From NCBI GenBank assembly GCA_945648485.1, contig CALZFR010000003.1, forward strand, positions 1 through 35,202: DNA of 35,202 nucleotides, read 5' to 3'. Under the pieces are notes generated by a model. It searched no databases, had not been told where the DNA came from, and worked only from the letters and a program-made list of their open reading frames with translations. The stretch comes from an uncultured Eubacterium sp. (lineage in GTDB: Bacteria; Bacillota; Clostridia; Lachnospirales; Lachnospiraceae). The position numbers were made by a program, and so were the translations under genes. Of this stretch, positions 1 to 8,699 are shown in pieces (position 1 is the first letter of the stretch; the number at the start of each line of letters is the position of its first letter).

Positions 1-2
1 AA

Positions 3-42
3 TATCGGAAAAAGCTATGAAAAACTTTAGCTTTTTCCGATA
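3..42. repeat. Strong 15-bp perfect hairpin downstream of the motE-like gene
   Basis: TATCGGAAAAAGCTA / TAGCTTTTTCCGATA (3-17/28-42), 10-nt loop; truncated at window edge so the T-tract is not visible. Confidence 0.7.
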
Positions 43-80
43 AAAATAACCATAAATCGTTATATAAAAATTAATTACCG

Positions 81-857
81 TCAATAATCAACTGTTGGGG
101 AAGGGAACATTATTGCAGTAAGCTTACCCGCATATATTGGGTCCATCTCCTGCATAACAGCAGCCCTCTGCTTCGGTGTCATACACAGAAGAATTCTGGT
201 GACAACATAGGCATCTCCAGTCATTTCCTCCATAATAGATGCCGCGTTCTCTGGATCCATATTAGCATAGGTAGTTGCCCAGTCCTGAACCTGCTGCGAG
301 AACTGAAGTCTCTCGCATACTTCCTTGTATATCTTGGCAGCATTATCAGGATATATTTTATCATACCATGATTTGTATTCTGATATATCAGGAGCATTCT
401 CTGCAAAAACCACCTGATTATCAAAATCCTCTTTCTGCTTCAGAAATGTTTCCTGATTTTCCTCATATACCTTCAGCCTTGCCACCTCTGCCTGAAGCTG
501 TTGAACCTGTTCTGAAGAAGTATTACCACTATTCTGATATTCAGCTACCTCTTTCTCAAGTTCCTTAATCCTCTCAATAGCCTCAGCAAGACTTTTATAC
601 TTATATCCTGTCTCCTCCATCAGTTCTTCATCACTCATCTCAGGCAGAATATTGCTTACCACAGGAACATTCTTTAAGACAGGTCGGAGCATTGTACCTA
701 TCCCACCCACGTCCATCTTAATAAGCAGTGCAAATATAACAAGCCATATTATTATAATAAGAACAGCCAGCAGAAATCCCACAAAGCCTCCGCTCTTCTC
801 ATCATCATTATCTACATCAGCGCCTAATCCGCCAGCAGACTTTTCCTTCTTAGCCAT
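81..857 (-). CDS. Flagellar MotE/YlxF-like protein (TM + coiled coil + MgtE_N-like C-terminal domain)
   Basis: 258 aa ORF; N-terminal TM, central coiled coil, C-terminal 'ANMDPENAASIMEEMTGDAYVVTRILLCMTPKQRAAVMQEMDP' typical of MgtE_N-like domains; immediately downstream of fliJ. Confidence 0.8.
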   Translation of the reverse strand: MAKKEKSAGGLGADVDNDDEKSGGFVGFLLAVLIIIIWLVIFALLIKMDVGGIGTMLRPVLKNVPVVSNILPEMSDEELMEETGYKYKSLAEAIERIKELEKEVAEYQNSGNTSSEQVQQLQAEVARLKVYEENQETFLKQKEDFDNQVVFAENAPDISEYKSWYDKIYPDNAAKIYKEVCERLQFSQQVQDWATTYANMDPENAASIMEEMTGDAYVVTRILLCMTPKQRAAVMQEMDPIYAGKLTAIMFPSPTVDY

Positions 858-881
858 GCCAAAAGTCCCTTTCCTGTATTA

Positions 882-1337
882 TCAATCAGTATCTTTTCCT
901 TTATCATTATAAGTAAAACTTACTAATTGGTCAATTTCCTTCTTTTCCTCATTATTAAGTTCAGCCTTAAACTCTTCAAATGCTTTTTCTTTCAGTTTCT
1001 CATGAACCTTCCTGTCAGCCACAGCCTCATTAAGCTTTTCTCTGGCCTTGTCCAGATTTCTCTGGGCAGTCCTAAGCCTTACAGCCTGCTGTTTCATCAG
1101 TTCTTCCACAGCTTTAATCGAATCATTGCTTATCTTTAATCTGGCAACATCAATCTTGCCTGTTGAGTATTGCCTTATCTCATCCTGATATCCTCTTCTT
1201 CTGGCAATCAAAGCCCTCATCTTATCTTCTTCCGCCATAACTTTACTCATGGCAGCAGCAAATTCAGTCTTTGCCTGGGTTTCCAGCCGGATTTTAATAT
1301 CAAGGACATTCTGGAGACGATAAACAAATTTTGCCAT
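882..1337 (-). CDS. fliJ: Flagellar export chaperone FliJ
   Basis: 151 aa coiled-coil protein 'MAKFVYRLQNVLDIKIRLETQAKTEFA' in fliI-fliJ position. Confidence 0.85.
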   Translation of the reverse strand: MAKFVYRLQNVLDIKIRLETQAKTEFAAAMSKVMAEEDKMRALIARRRGYQDEIRQYSTGKIDVARLKISNDSIKAVEELMKQQAVRLRTAQRNLDKAREKLNEAVADRKVHEKLKEKAFEEFKAELNNEEKKEIDQLVSFTYNDKGKDTD

Positions 1338-1360
1338 CTAATGTCATCCCCCACACTCTG

Positions 1361-2686
1361 CTATTCGGATTCAGAATCGGCAAATATATTATTAAGCATT
1401 GCCATTTCTTCCTCAAATGTGAATTTTTCATCTGTCTGCTGCATAAGAAATTCATTAACAGCATCTATCTTAGAAATTGCATAATCAATATTCTTATTGC
1501 TGCCCTTCTTATAGGCTCCTATATTAATCAAATCTTCAGCTTCATTGTACGTAGCCAGGACATTCTTAAGCCGTCCAGCCACCTTCTTATGCTCTTTGGT
1601 AACAATCTGGCTCATGCATCTGGAAATACTCTGTAAAACATCAATGGCCGGATAATGATTTTTGTGTCCCAGTTTTCGTGACAGCATAATGTGTCCATCA
1701 AGAATACTTCGTGCAGTATCTGTTATAGGCTCATTAAAATCATCTCCATCTACAAGCACTGTATACAAACCTGTTATAGAACCCTTTTCCGCCATTCCGG
1801 CTCTCTCAAGCAGTTTTGGCATCTCACTGTAAACACTTGGCGGATATCCCCTGGTAACTGGTGGCTCACCAGATGCCAGTCCTATTTCTCTCTGAGCCAT
1901 AGAAAATCTGGTAAGGGAATCCATCATCAGAAGTACATCTTTACCCTGGTCACGGAAATATTCTGCAATAGCTGTGGCAGTCTTTGCAGCTTTATTTCTT
2001 ATAAGTGCCGGCTTGTCAGACGTTGCCACAACAAGAACACTTCTCTTCATTCCCTCTGGTCCTAAGTCTCTCTCTGCAAATTCCCTGACCTCACGTCCCC
2101 GCTCTCCGATAAGGGCTATTACATTAATGTCAGCCTTAGTATTACGTGCAAACATACCCATGAGTGTGCTCTTACCCACACCACTTCCTGCAAATATACC
2201 AATTCTCTGTCCCTTGCCAACTGTCAGAAGTCCATCAACAGCTTTAACGCCTAAAGGAAGGACCTCATTGATGATTACTCTGGACATAGGGTCTGGGGGA
2301 GCTGCCTCAACAGAATATTCTTCAGTAAGCCCCAGGTCTTCACCATCAACAGGATTGCCAAGACCATCAAGTGTATGTCCCAGAATCCCGAATCCAACCT
2401 TCACACCAAGAGGCTTACCTGTATTCTCCACAATACAGCCTGGACCAATTCCATCAACAGTATCAAAAGGCATCAGAAGAACCACTGACTCTCTGAACCC
2501 AACAACCTCTGCATTAACCACCTGGCTTCTGTCTGCCGAATATATTCTGCACAAATCATTAAGCTTTGCATCAGGTCCTACAGACTCAACTGTAAGTCCA
2601 ACAATCTTGGATACTTTTCCCAGCTTCTTATAAAATGTTTCCTGGGTTAATTCAAGATATTTATTAGTGTCAACAGCAAACATCAT
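1361..2686 (-). CDS. fliI: Flagellum-specific ATPase FliI
   Basis: 441 aa; Walker A 'GIFAGSGVGKSTLMGMFARN', 'LMMDSLTRFSMAQREIGLASGEPPVTRGYPPSVY'. Confidence 0.97.
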   Translation of the reverse strand: MMFAVDTNKYLELTQETFYKKLGKVSKIVGLTVESVGPDAKLNDLCRIYSADRSQVVNAEVVGFRESVVLLMPFDTVDGIGPGCIVENTGKPLGVKVGFGILGHTLDGLGNPVDGEDLGLTEEYSVEAAPPDPMSRVIINEVLPLGVKAVDGLLTVGKGQRIGIFAGSGVGKSTLMGMFARNTKADINVIALIGERGREVREFAERDLGPEGMKRSVLVVATSDKPALIRNKAAKTATAIAEYFRDQGKDVLLMMDSLTRFSMAQREIGLASGEPPVTRGYPPSVYSEMPKLLERAGMAEKGSITGLYTVLVDGDDFNEPITDTARSILDGHIMLSRKLGHKNHYPAIDVLQSISRCMSQIVTKEHKKVAGRLKNVLATYNEAEDLINIGAYKKGSNKNIDYAISKIDAVNEFLMQQTDEKFTFEEEMAMLNNIFADSESE

Positions 2687-2736
2687 AAGCCCCCTTATTG
2701 CCAGAAAATCTTCATATCATTCACTTAATAATTTAA

Positions 2737-3567
2737 TTAATTCATGCAGCTTAATTCTCTGATTCTTTTAATCAGATTATCAAGTTCTACATCAAGACTG
2801 CAGTTAAACACAGCACCATCTGACTCGATTACACACTGGTTCTGTGATAAAGACTGATCCTCAACAACATCAATATCAATATCCTTATTGACCCTGCAGC
2901 TGATTTTACCCTGATTAGACGAGACATAATCAAAATCGTCTGGTGAAACCCTAATTACATAATCCTGGTTCTTATCAGCTTCTGATAAACACCTGCTGAT
3001 AAGATGCATTATTATGTCATGATTATCCAGTGCCTCCGAAGAAATAACTGATTTAAACACCTCGGTAATAACCTGAACCAGCTCCGGTTCTACATTATTC
3101 TTCTTTTCAATATATTCAGATTCAAGCTGTTTAAACCGGCTCTGGTACTGGTTTTCCAGCTCATTTATATGAGTCTGGAGTTCCTGGTCTGCCTGGTTTA
3201 ATCCATCCTGATATCCCTGCTGTCTTGCCTGATTGAAAGATTCTTCAACCTGCTCATTGGCATCATTAATTATACTTTCAGCCTGTCTGTTTGCCTCTTC
3301 AATAATCTTTCCGGCTTCCTCTCTTGCATTCTGGAGAATTTCCTGGTTCTGGGCCGGATCAGAAACCTGTCCTGCATCTTCCTCCGAATCAGAAATCAGC
3401 TCTTCCACCACTTCTGCTGTCAAGCCATTGACAAACCCATCAGGGTCAGCCTTCTGTTTATCATTGGCATCCATGATATTCTGTAATTTTGTTTTAATAA
3501 GCTCATTATAATCAATAATCCGTTCCTCTTTACTGATTGCCGAGCCTCTTTTAAGCAGATTAGACAA
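2737..3567 (-). CDS. fliH: Flagellar assembly protein FliH
   Basis: 276 aa; Gln/Glu-rich coiled coil plus C-terminal FliH/YscL-like region; between fliG and fliI; overlaps fliG stop by 8 nt. Confidence 0.88.
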   Translation of the reverse strand: MSNLLKRGSAISKEERIIDYNELIKTKLQNIMDANDKQKADPDGFVNGLTAEVVEELISDSEEDAGQVSDPAQNQEILQNAREEAGKIIEEANRQAESIINDANEQVEESFNQARQQGYQDGLNQADQELQTHINELENQYQSRFKQLESEYIEKKNNVEPELVQVITEVFKSVISSEALDNHDIIMHLISRCLSEADKNQDYVIRVSPDDFDYVSSNQGKISCRVNKDIDIDVVEDQSLSQNQCVIESDGAVFNCSLDVELDNLIKRIRELSCMN

Positions 3568-4585
3568 TTATTTCGTCACCTCCGCCTCTTGCAATAACAA
3601 TTTCAGCTGAATCTTCCAGCTTTCTTATGATATTAACAATCTTCTGCTGTGCTTCTTCAACATCCTTCATACGAACAGGTCCCATGAATTCCATATCTTC
3701 CTTAATCATTACAGCAAGACGGCTTGAAAGATTATTAAGGATAATATTCTGAACCTCTTCTGTGGCACCCTTAAGGGCAAGGGCAAGGTCACTGTTATCA
3801 ACATCACGAAGCACTCTCTGGATTGCTCTGTCATCAAGAGAAAGAATATCCTCGAATACGAACATCTTCTTCCTGATTTCATCAGCAAGTTCTGGCTCTT
3901 CAACTTCCAGAGTCTCCATAATATGCTTCTCTGTTCCTCTGTCTACAGAATTCAGAATACTTACAATCGCATCTACACCACCCACAATAGTGTAATCCTG
4001 GTTAACAAGAGATGAAAGCTTACGTTCCAGCACCTTCTCAACCTGTTTGATTACATCTGGAGATGTTCTGTCCATCTGTGCTATTCTCTTGGCAACATCA
4101 GCCTGCTTCTCAGGTGGAAGTGATGATATAACAAGTGATGACTGGGATGGAGGAAGATACGACAAAATAAGAGCAATCGTCTGTGGATGCTCATCCTGAA
4201 TAAAGTTAAGAAGCTGGCTTGGGTCTGTCTTTCTGATAAACTCAAACGGTCTTACCTGAAGGCTGGCAGTTAATTTTCCAATAACAGTCTTTGCCTTCTC
4301 CTCTCCCAGAGCCTTTTCCAGAAGTTCCTTTGCATATCCAATACCACCTTCAGCAATATACTGCTGTGCGAGACATATCTCATAAAACTCATTGAGAACC
4401 ATCTCTTTTGTCTGTGGAGATACACTGCTTGTGTTAGCAATCTCCAGTGTAAGCTGCTCAATCTCTTCTTCCTTCAAATGTTTGAATATCTGGGCAGATT
4501 TCTCTGGTCCCAAAGCAATTAATAAAGTAGCAGCTTTTTCAACCCCATCCATCTCCTTGTCAGAGGATGCCATCTGTCTAGCCAT
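3560..4585 (-). CDS. fliG: Flagellar motor switch protein FliG
   Basis: 341 aa; 'DEHPQTIALILSYLPP', 'FEDILSLDDRAIQRVLRDVDNSDLALALKG', 'MEFMGPVRMKDVEEAQQKIV'. Confidence 0.98.
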   Translation of the reverse strand: MARQMASSDKEMDGVEKAATLLIALGPEKSAQIFKHLKEEEIEQLTLEIANTSSVSPQTKEMVLNEFYEICLAQQYIAEGGIGYAKELLEKALGEEKAKTVIGKLTASLQVRPFEFIRKTDPSQLLNFIQDEHPQTIALILSYLPPSQSSLVISSLPPEKQADVAKRIAQMDRTSPDVIKQVEKVLERKLSSLVNQDYTIVGGVDAIVSILNSVDRGTEKHIMETLEVEEPELADEIRKKMFVFEDILSLDDRAIQRVLRDVDNSDLALALKGATEEVQNIILNNLSSRLAVMIKEDMEFMGPVRMKDVEEAQQKIVNIIRKLEDSAEIVIARGGGDEIIV

Positions 4586-4602
4586 ATATAATCACGCCTT
4601 TC

Positions 4603-6216
4603 TTAGTCCCATCCGTCATTAAGCCAGTTGCGTAAAAGAAGCGCAACTGCCTCCGGATTCTCATCAACAAATTTTTCAATAGCTTTTCTCGTTTCAGATT
4701 TCTCCTGAACATCAATCTCTTCAACTGAAGGCTGCTTTTCTCTTGTAGTAGCAAGCATCTCCTCAACAGACAGTTCAGGCTCCTTCTCGCTTACAGTAAG
4801 CGGAACTGCACTTCTTATAACAACTAATGCCAGAAGTCCCAATATTACAAGGGCAAGGGCAATCTGAAGCCAGAATGTTACATTGCTTAATATATTTCCT
4901 GTAGGCTTATCCTGGAAATATGGACGCTGGTATGCAATTACAGAAATATTAGCTGTTGAAATTCCTGTACCTCTTGATATATTATCAATAACTCCCTGAT
5001 CCACTTCAAGGGTAGTTGTTTCACCATTCTGGGCCTTAAACTCATCCCAGCTTACATTATCCAGATATCCCAGCTTCTGGCACTCTTCTTCTGAATATAT
5101 CATATTCTTAATAAATGTAACCGCAATACTTGAAGAATCCCTGACGATTTCACCTGGTTCTTTAACTGTTGTAGTTACAATAGAGTTAGGCAGATATGAG
5201 TATTTCTCCACCTCATATGTAGAAGTGCTTCCATTGCCTGTATTAATATTATACGTAGTATCGTCATTATTAGAGGTTGTTCCTGGTGTACCACTGGCAC
5301 CGGAAGTTCCCTCGGATACCTCATGGTATGATTCACCAAATATGGCCTGTTCACCGCCCTGGGTTGAATACTCTGTAGCAATTGTAGTTACTGCATCCCA
5401 GTCCATATCCATATTAAGCGTAAAATACGCATCATCATACAATCCAGTAGCAAGCCATCCATCTTTAATGCTGTTCTTTATTGTGGCTTCAATTTCATTC
5501 TTATACTTCATCTTACCACTGTAGCTTACACCTGAACTATTGGAAGCATTACTTGGTCCGGAAAACAGTGTATTACCACTTGTATCTACAATTGTAACAC
5601 TATTCGTCGTACTGTTTCCCACTGCATTGGCAAGAAAAACAGCAATAGACTCTGCAGCATCACTATTCATAGCCCTGGTTGTATCAAGAACCACGCTCAC
5701 GGAATTCTCAGATGTAGTTGCATAGAAGGATGATGTGGTATCATTAAGCTTAACAGTTACAGAAGCACTCTTGATGCCATCCATACTCTCCAGATCATCC
5801 TTAAACTTATTCTCAAGATAATGGGCATGCATCTTAGTTCTGTCCGATTCAGTAGTTGTGAAACTTGTATTCATTGAATCCTCAAATGAATATCCTGCTG
5901 GCCTTATATCTTCAGATGCTATAAGCATCTTTGAATTAGTCAAATCACTCTTCTTTACTTTTACAGTAAGTGAGCCGTCATCTACCACATAAGGGATATT
6001 ATTGCTGGTAAGCAGTGATGTAACACTGTTCATCTCCTTATAATCCTCACAGGTTGTCAGTACATTATATACCGGTCTTGAAGCCACAAAGGCGATAATA
6101 CCAACAGCAATAAGGACAGCAGCCACAGAGCTGACAATTACAACTCTCTGCTTGGCAGTCCATCCCTTCCATATATCTATTATTCTGTTAATAACTGCTC
6201 TAAAACGCTCAGCCAT
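4603..6216 (-). CDS. fliF: Flagellar MS-ring protein FliF
   Basis: 537 aa; two TM segments flanking YscJ/FliF domains; C-terminal FliG-binding tail. Confidence 0.96.
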   Translation of the reverse strand: MAERFRAVINRIIDIWKGWTAKQRVVIVSSVAAVLIAVGIIAFVASRPVYNVLTTCEDYKEMNSVTSLLTSNNIPYVVDDGSLTVKVKKSDLTNSKMLIASEDIRPAGYSFEDSMNTSFTTTESDRTKMHAHYLENKFKDDLESMDGIKSASVTVKLNDTTSSFYATTSENSVSVVLDTTRAMNSDAAESIAVFLANAVGNSTTNSVTIVDTSGNTLFSGPSNASNSSGVSYSGKMKYKNEIEATIKNSIKDGWLATGLYDDAYFTLNMDMDWDAVTTIATEYSTQGGEQAIFGESYHEVSEGTSGASGTPGTTSNNDDTTYNINTGNGSTSTYEVEKYSYLPNSIVTTTVKEPGEIVRDSSSIAVTFIKNMIYSEEECQKLGYLDNVSWDEFKAQNGETTTLEVDQGVIDNISRGTGISTANISVIAYQRPYFQDKPTGNILSNVTFWLQIALALVILGLLALVVIRSAVPLTVSEKEPELSVEEMLATTREKQPSVEEIDVQEKSETRKAIEKFVDENPEAVALLLRNWLNDGWD

Positions 6217-6236
6217 TGTTATGTAAACTCCTTAAA

Positions 6237-6575
6237 TTAAATCTGCATGTTCATAATCTGATTATACGCTTCAAGTGCTTTGTCTCTTACAGCTACAGTA
6301 AATTCCAATGCAATATTAGCCTGTTGCTGGTATACCCCAAGCTCATGTGTGTTAGTCAGATTACCCAGGGCAAAATCAATCTCAGCCTGCTGTGCCTGCT
6401 GTATATAATCATTAGTGCTGGAAAGAAGCCCTGACACTGAATTAAATACTGAGTCAAATGTCTTATCCCCATCTGTTCCATCTGGGACATTAAGTGTAGC
6501 TGACTGCTTCATGGCATCAGTAACCTTATTAATATAATCTGCTCCCAGAGTGTTAACTGCCTGTGTAATATTCAT
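6237..6575 (-). CDS. fliE: Flagellar hook-basal body protein FliE
   Basis: 112 aa; C-terminal 'ALEFTVAVRDKALEAYNQIMNMQI' signature. Confidence 0.95.
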   Translation of the reverse strand: MNITQAVNTLGADYINKVTDAMKQSATLNVPDGTDGDKTFDSVFNSVSGLLSSTNDYIQQAQQAEIDFALGNLTNTHELGVYQQQANIALEFTVAVRDKALEAYNQIMNMQI

Positions 6576-6622
6576 ACTTTACCCCATTCCTTATACTACT
6601 TATCACGATATACATGTATCAA

Positions 6623-7105
6623 TTAAACTGAACCAATAGTAAGTCCCTTCTGTGCCATGGACTTGCTGGCATTAAATGCTGATATATTAGCCTCATATGA
6701 CCTTGATGCATCAATTAAATCAGTCATCTCCTGCACAATATTAACGTTAGGATATGTTACATATCCATTCTCATCTGCATCAGGGTGTGATGGATCATAC
6801 ACAAGATTCATATCTGTGGAATCGTCCTCATAAACAGATGTAACCTTAACTCCATCTCCCAGTCTTCCTCCGCTGGCATTATGTAGAATACTTGCAAAGG
6901 AAGAACCTGCCGCACTTGCACCCTTAACGTATGTAGCAGGAGATAATGTCTTCTCTGTGAAAACTACTGCTTTTCTCACATATGGTGTGCCATCCGATGT
7001 CCTTGTTGTATTGGCGTTGGCAATATTCTCAGAAATAACATCTGTTCTTAACTGCTGTGCAGTCATACCTGATGCACTAATATTAAAAGATGTGAACATT
7101 GACAT
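6623..7105 (-). CDS. flgC: Flagellar basal-body rod protein FlgC
   Basis: 160 aa; 'FNISASGMTAQQLRTDVISENIANANTTRT...YEANISAFNASKSMAQKGLTIG'. Confidence 0.96.
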   Translation of the reverse strand: MSMFTSFNISASGMTAQQLRTDVISENIANANTTRTSDGTPYVRKAVVFTEKTLSPATYVKGASAAGSSFASILHNASGGRLGDGVKVTSVYEDDSTDMNLVYDPSHPDADENGYVTYPNVNIVQEMTDLIDASRSYEANISAFNASKSMAQKGLTIGSV

Positions 7106-7145
7106 AATGTTTTCCTCCTTAACATCAAAAAATCAAATTAATATG

Positions 7146-7538
7146 TTACTTTATAACCGCCTTGAATCTTGAAAACTCATTATTCATACTGTCAATCAGT
7201 GCATTATAGTTAATCTGCTCTGCAGCCAGTTCAACATTCTCTGTTGAAAGATCAACATTATTACCGTCAAGTCTGTATGAAAGAGCTGTATTATCTGTAT
7301 ATGTCCTGTATGTAACTGTTGATGTATCAACACTGTTTATCTTCTGTGTAAGAGTTGCCCTTGGTCTTCCAGCCTGTTCAATGGCAGAATTAAGGTAAGT
7401 CCTAAATTCAATATCCTGTCTCTTATAATTAGGCGTGTCCACATTGGCAATATTATTGGTAAGCACCTCTTCTCTTGCCCAGCTGGCATCAGCTGCAGTC
7501 TTTAAAACGTTAACATATCCAAATATTCCTGAGCCCAT
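7146..7538 (-). CDS. flgB: Flagellar basal-body rod protein FlgB
   Basis: 130 aa; 'REEVLTNNIANVDTPNYKRQDIEF'. Confidence 0.96.
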   Translation of the reverse strand: MGSGIFGYVNVLKTAADASWAREEVLTNNIANVDTPNYKRQDIEFRTYLNSAIEQAGRPRATLTQKINSVDTSTVTYRTYTDNTALSYRLDGNNVDLSTENVELAAEQINYNALIDSMNNEFSRFKAVIK

Positions 7539-7667
7539 ATAACTCCCCCATTTCTCCGTAAACTATTAATTCTTACAGTCTTAATAACAGACATTTAGTT
7601 ATATCTTACAGCAAAGTCATTAATATATATACAAAATGCACACAATAAACCTAACCTACATTATAGA

Positions 7668-7694
7668 TTATCGTCCAATAAAAATAAAGTCTTA
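7668..7694 (-). promoter_or_regulatory. Sigma28/SigD-type promoter upstream of flgB
   Basis: Minus strand TAAG (7694-7691) - 15 nt - GACGATAA (7675-7668), compared with consensus TAAA-N15-GCCGATAA; 130 nt upstream of flgB. A TATAAT (7665-7660) follows directly. Confidence 0.6.
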
Positions 7695-7752
7695 ATTTGT
7701 GAAATGTGGTGAATTATGTAAAATTATATCCAACCTGCCATAAAACAAGGAA

Positions 7753-7778
7753 AGCCCACATACTAACGTATGCAGGCT
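7753..7778 (-). terminator. Rho-independent terminator downstream of codY
   Basis: Minus-strand RNA AGCCUGCAUAC-GUUA-GUAUGUGGGCU: 11-bp stem with 2 G-U pairs, followed by UUUCCUUGUUUU. The G-U pairs would be mismatches on the plus strand, which supports minus orientation. Confidence 0.7.
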
Positions 7779-7811
7779 CCATCCCTTTATTATCCATCCT
7801 GTTATCATGCT

Positions 7812-8582
7812 CTAATCTTCCAGTTTCTTAAGTTCCTCAAAAACCTCATCATTAACTACCTTAATGTATGTACCCTTCATTCCTGAAGATCTGGATTCAA
7901 TTACCCCGGCACTCTCAAACTTACGTAAGGCATTAACAATAACAGATCTTGTTATCCCTACTCTGTCAGCAATCTTACTTGCAACAAGAATTCCCTCTGT
8001 GCCATCCAGTTCCTTGAAAATATGCTTAATAGCTTCCATTTCTGATGATGACAGAGTGCTGATTGCAGATTTCACAATCTGCTTATTTCTGACAATTTCT
8101 GCATTTTCCTCATTAACAGAGCGCATCATCTCAAGTCCCACTACGGTTGCCCCGTACTCACACAGAATAATATCGTCAATCTCATAGGAATTGTCACTCT
8201 TATATAAGAATAATGTTCCAAGGCGTTCTCCTGCAATCTCAACAGGAGCAATAAGAGCTTCAAACTTCTTAACATTATCTGTTGCGAAACCCAATGTGGC
8301 AAGATTAACATTCTCCTTGGTAGACAGTATACTTAAAAGTCTTTCATTAAGCATATTATCTACAAAACCACCTACCCTGTCATATATCAGTTCGTCAATA
8401 ACGTCAACTCCTCTAAAGAAGCCAGTTCCCAGCACTTTGCCCTTCTTGCTTATAACAAGAATATTCGATTCAAGTATACCGCTTAACACATCACAGATAT
8501 CATTAAACTCTACACGCTGCGAATGATTGTTGTGCAATAACTTGTTAATCTTTCTTGTTTTATCTAATAACTGCACGCTCAT
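7812..8582 (-). CDS. codY: GTP-sensing pleiotropic transcriptional repressor CodY
   Basis: 256 aa; N-terminal GAF and C-terminal wHTH 'ASKIADRVGITRSVIVNALRKFESAGVIESRSSGMKGTYIKV'. Confidence 0.97.
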   Translation of the reverse strand: MSVQLLDKTRKINKLLHNNHSQRVEFNDICDVLSGILESNILVISKKGKVLGTGFFRGVDVIDELIYDRVGGFVDNMLNERLLSILSTKENVNLATLGFATDNVKKFEALIAPVEIAGERLGTLFLYKSDNSYEIDDIILCEYGATVVGLEMMRSVNEENAEIVRNKQIVKSAISTLSSSEMEAIKHIFKELDGTEGILVASKIADRVGITRSVIVNALRKFESAGVIESRSSGMKGTYIKVVNDEVFEELKKLED

Positions 8583-8644
8583 CAGAATTACCTCCGCTTC
8601 CAGTCTGCATTACAACACGAACAAACGAAATAATCTCTGATAGA

Positions 8645-8673
8645 ATATTAGCATTTTAAACAGTTTATTTCAA
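8645..8673 (-). promoter_or_regulatory. SigmaA promoter for codY
   Basis: TTGAAA (8673-8668) - 17 nt - TAATAT (8650-8645) with extended -10 TGC directly upstream. Confidence 0.6.
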
Positions 8674-8674
8674 T

Positions 8675-8689
8675 AGTTTTCTGACAATT
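8675..8689 (-). promoter_or_regulatory. CodY box upstream of codY
   Basis: Minus strand AATTGTCAGAAAACT matches 13/15 positions of the CodY consensus AATTTTCWGAAAATT and lies one base from the -35 box. Confidence 0.6.
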
Positions 8690-8699
8690 AATTCCATTA

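Noticed and set aside
7600-7740. Riboswitch in the flgB leader (cyclic-di-GMP type considered)
   Set aside because: The AT-rich leader shows no recognisable conserved aptamer core by eye; a covariance-model search would be needed.
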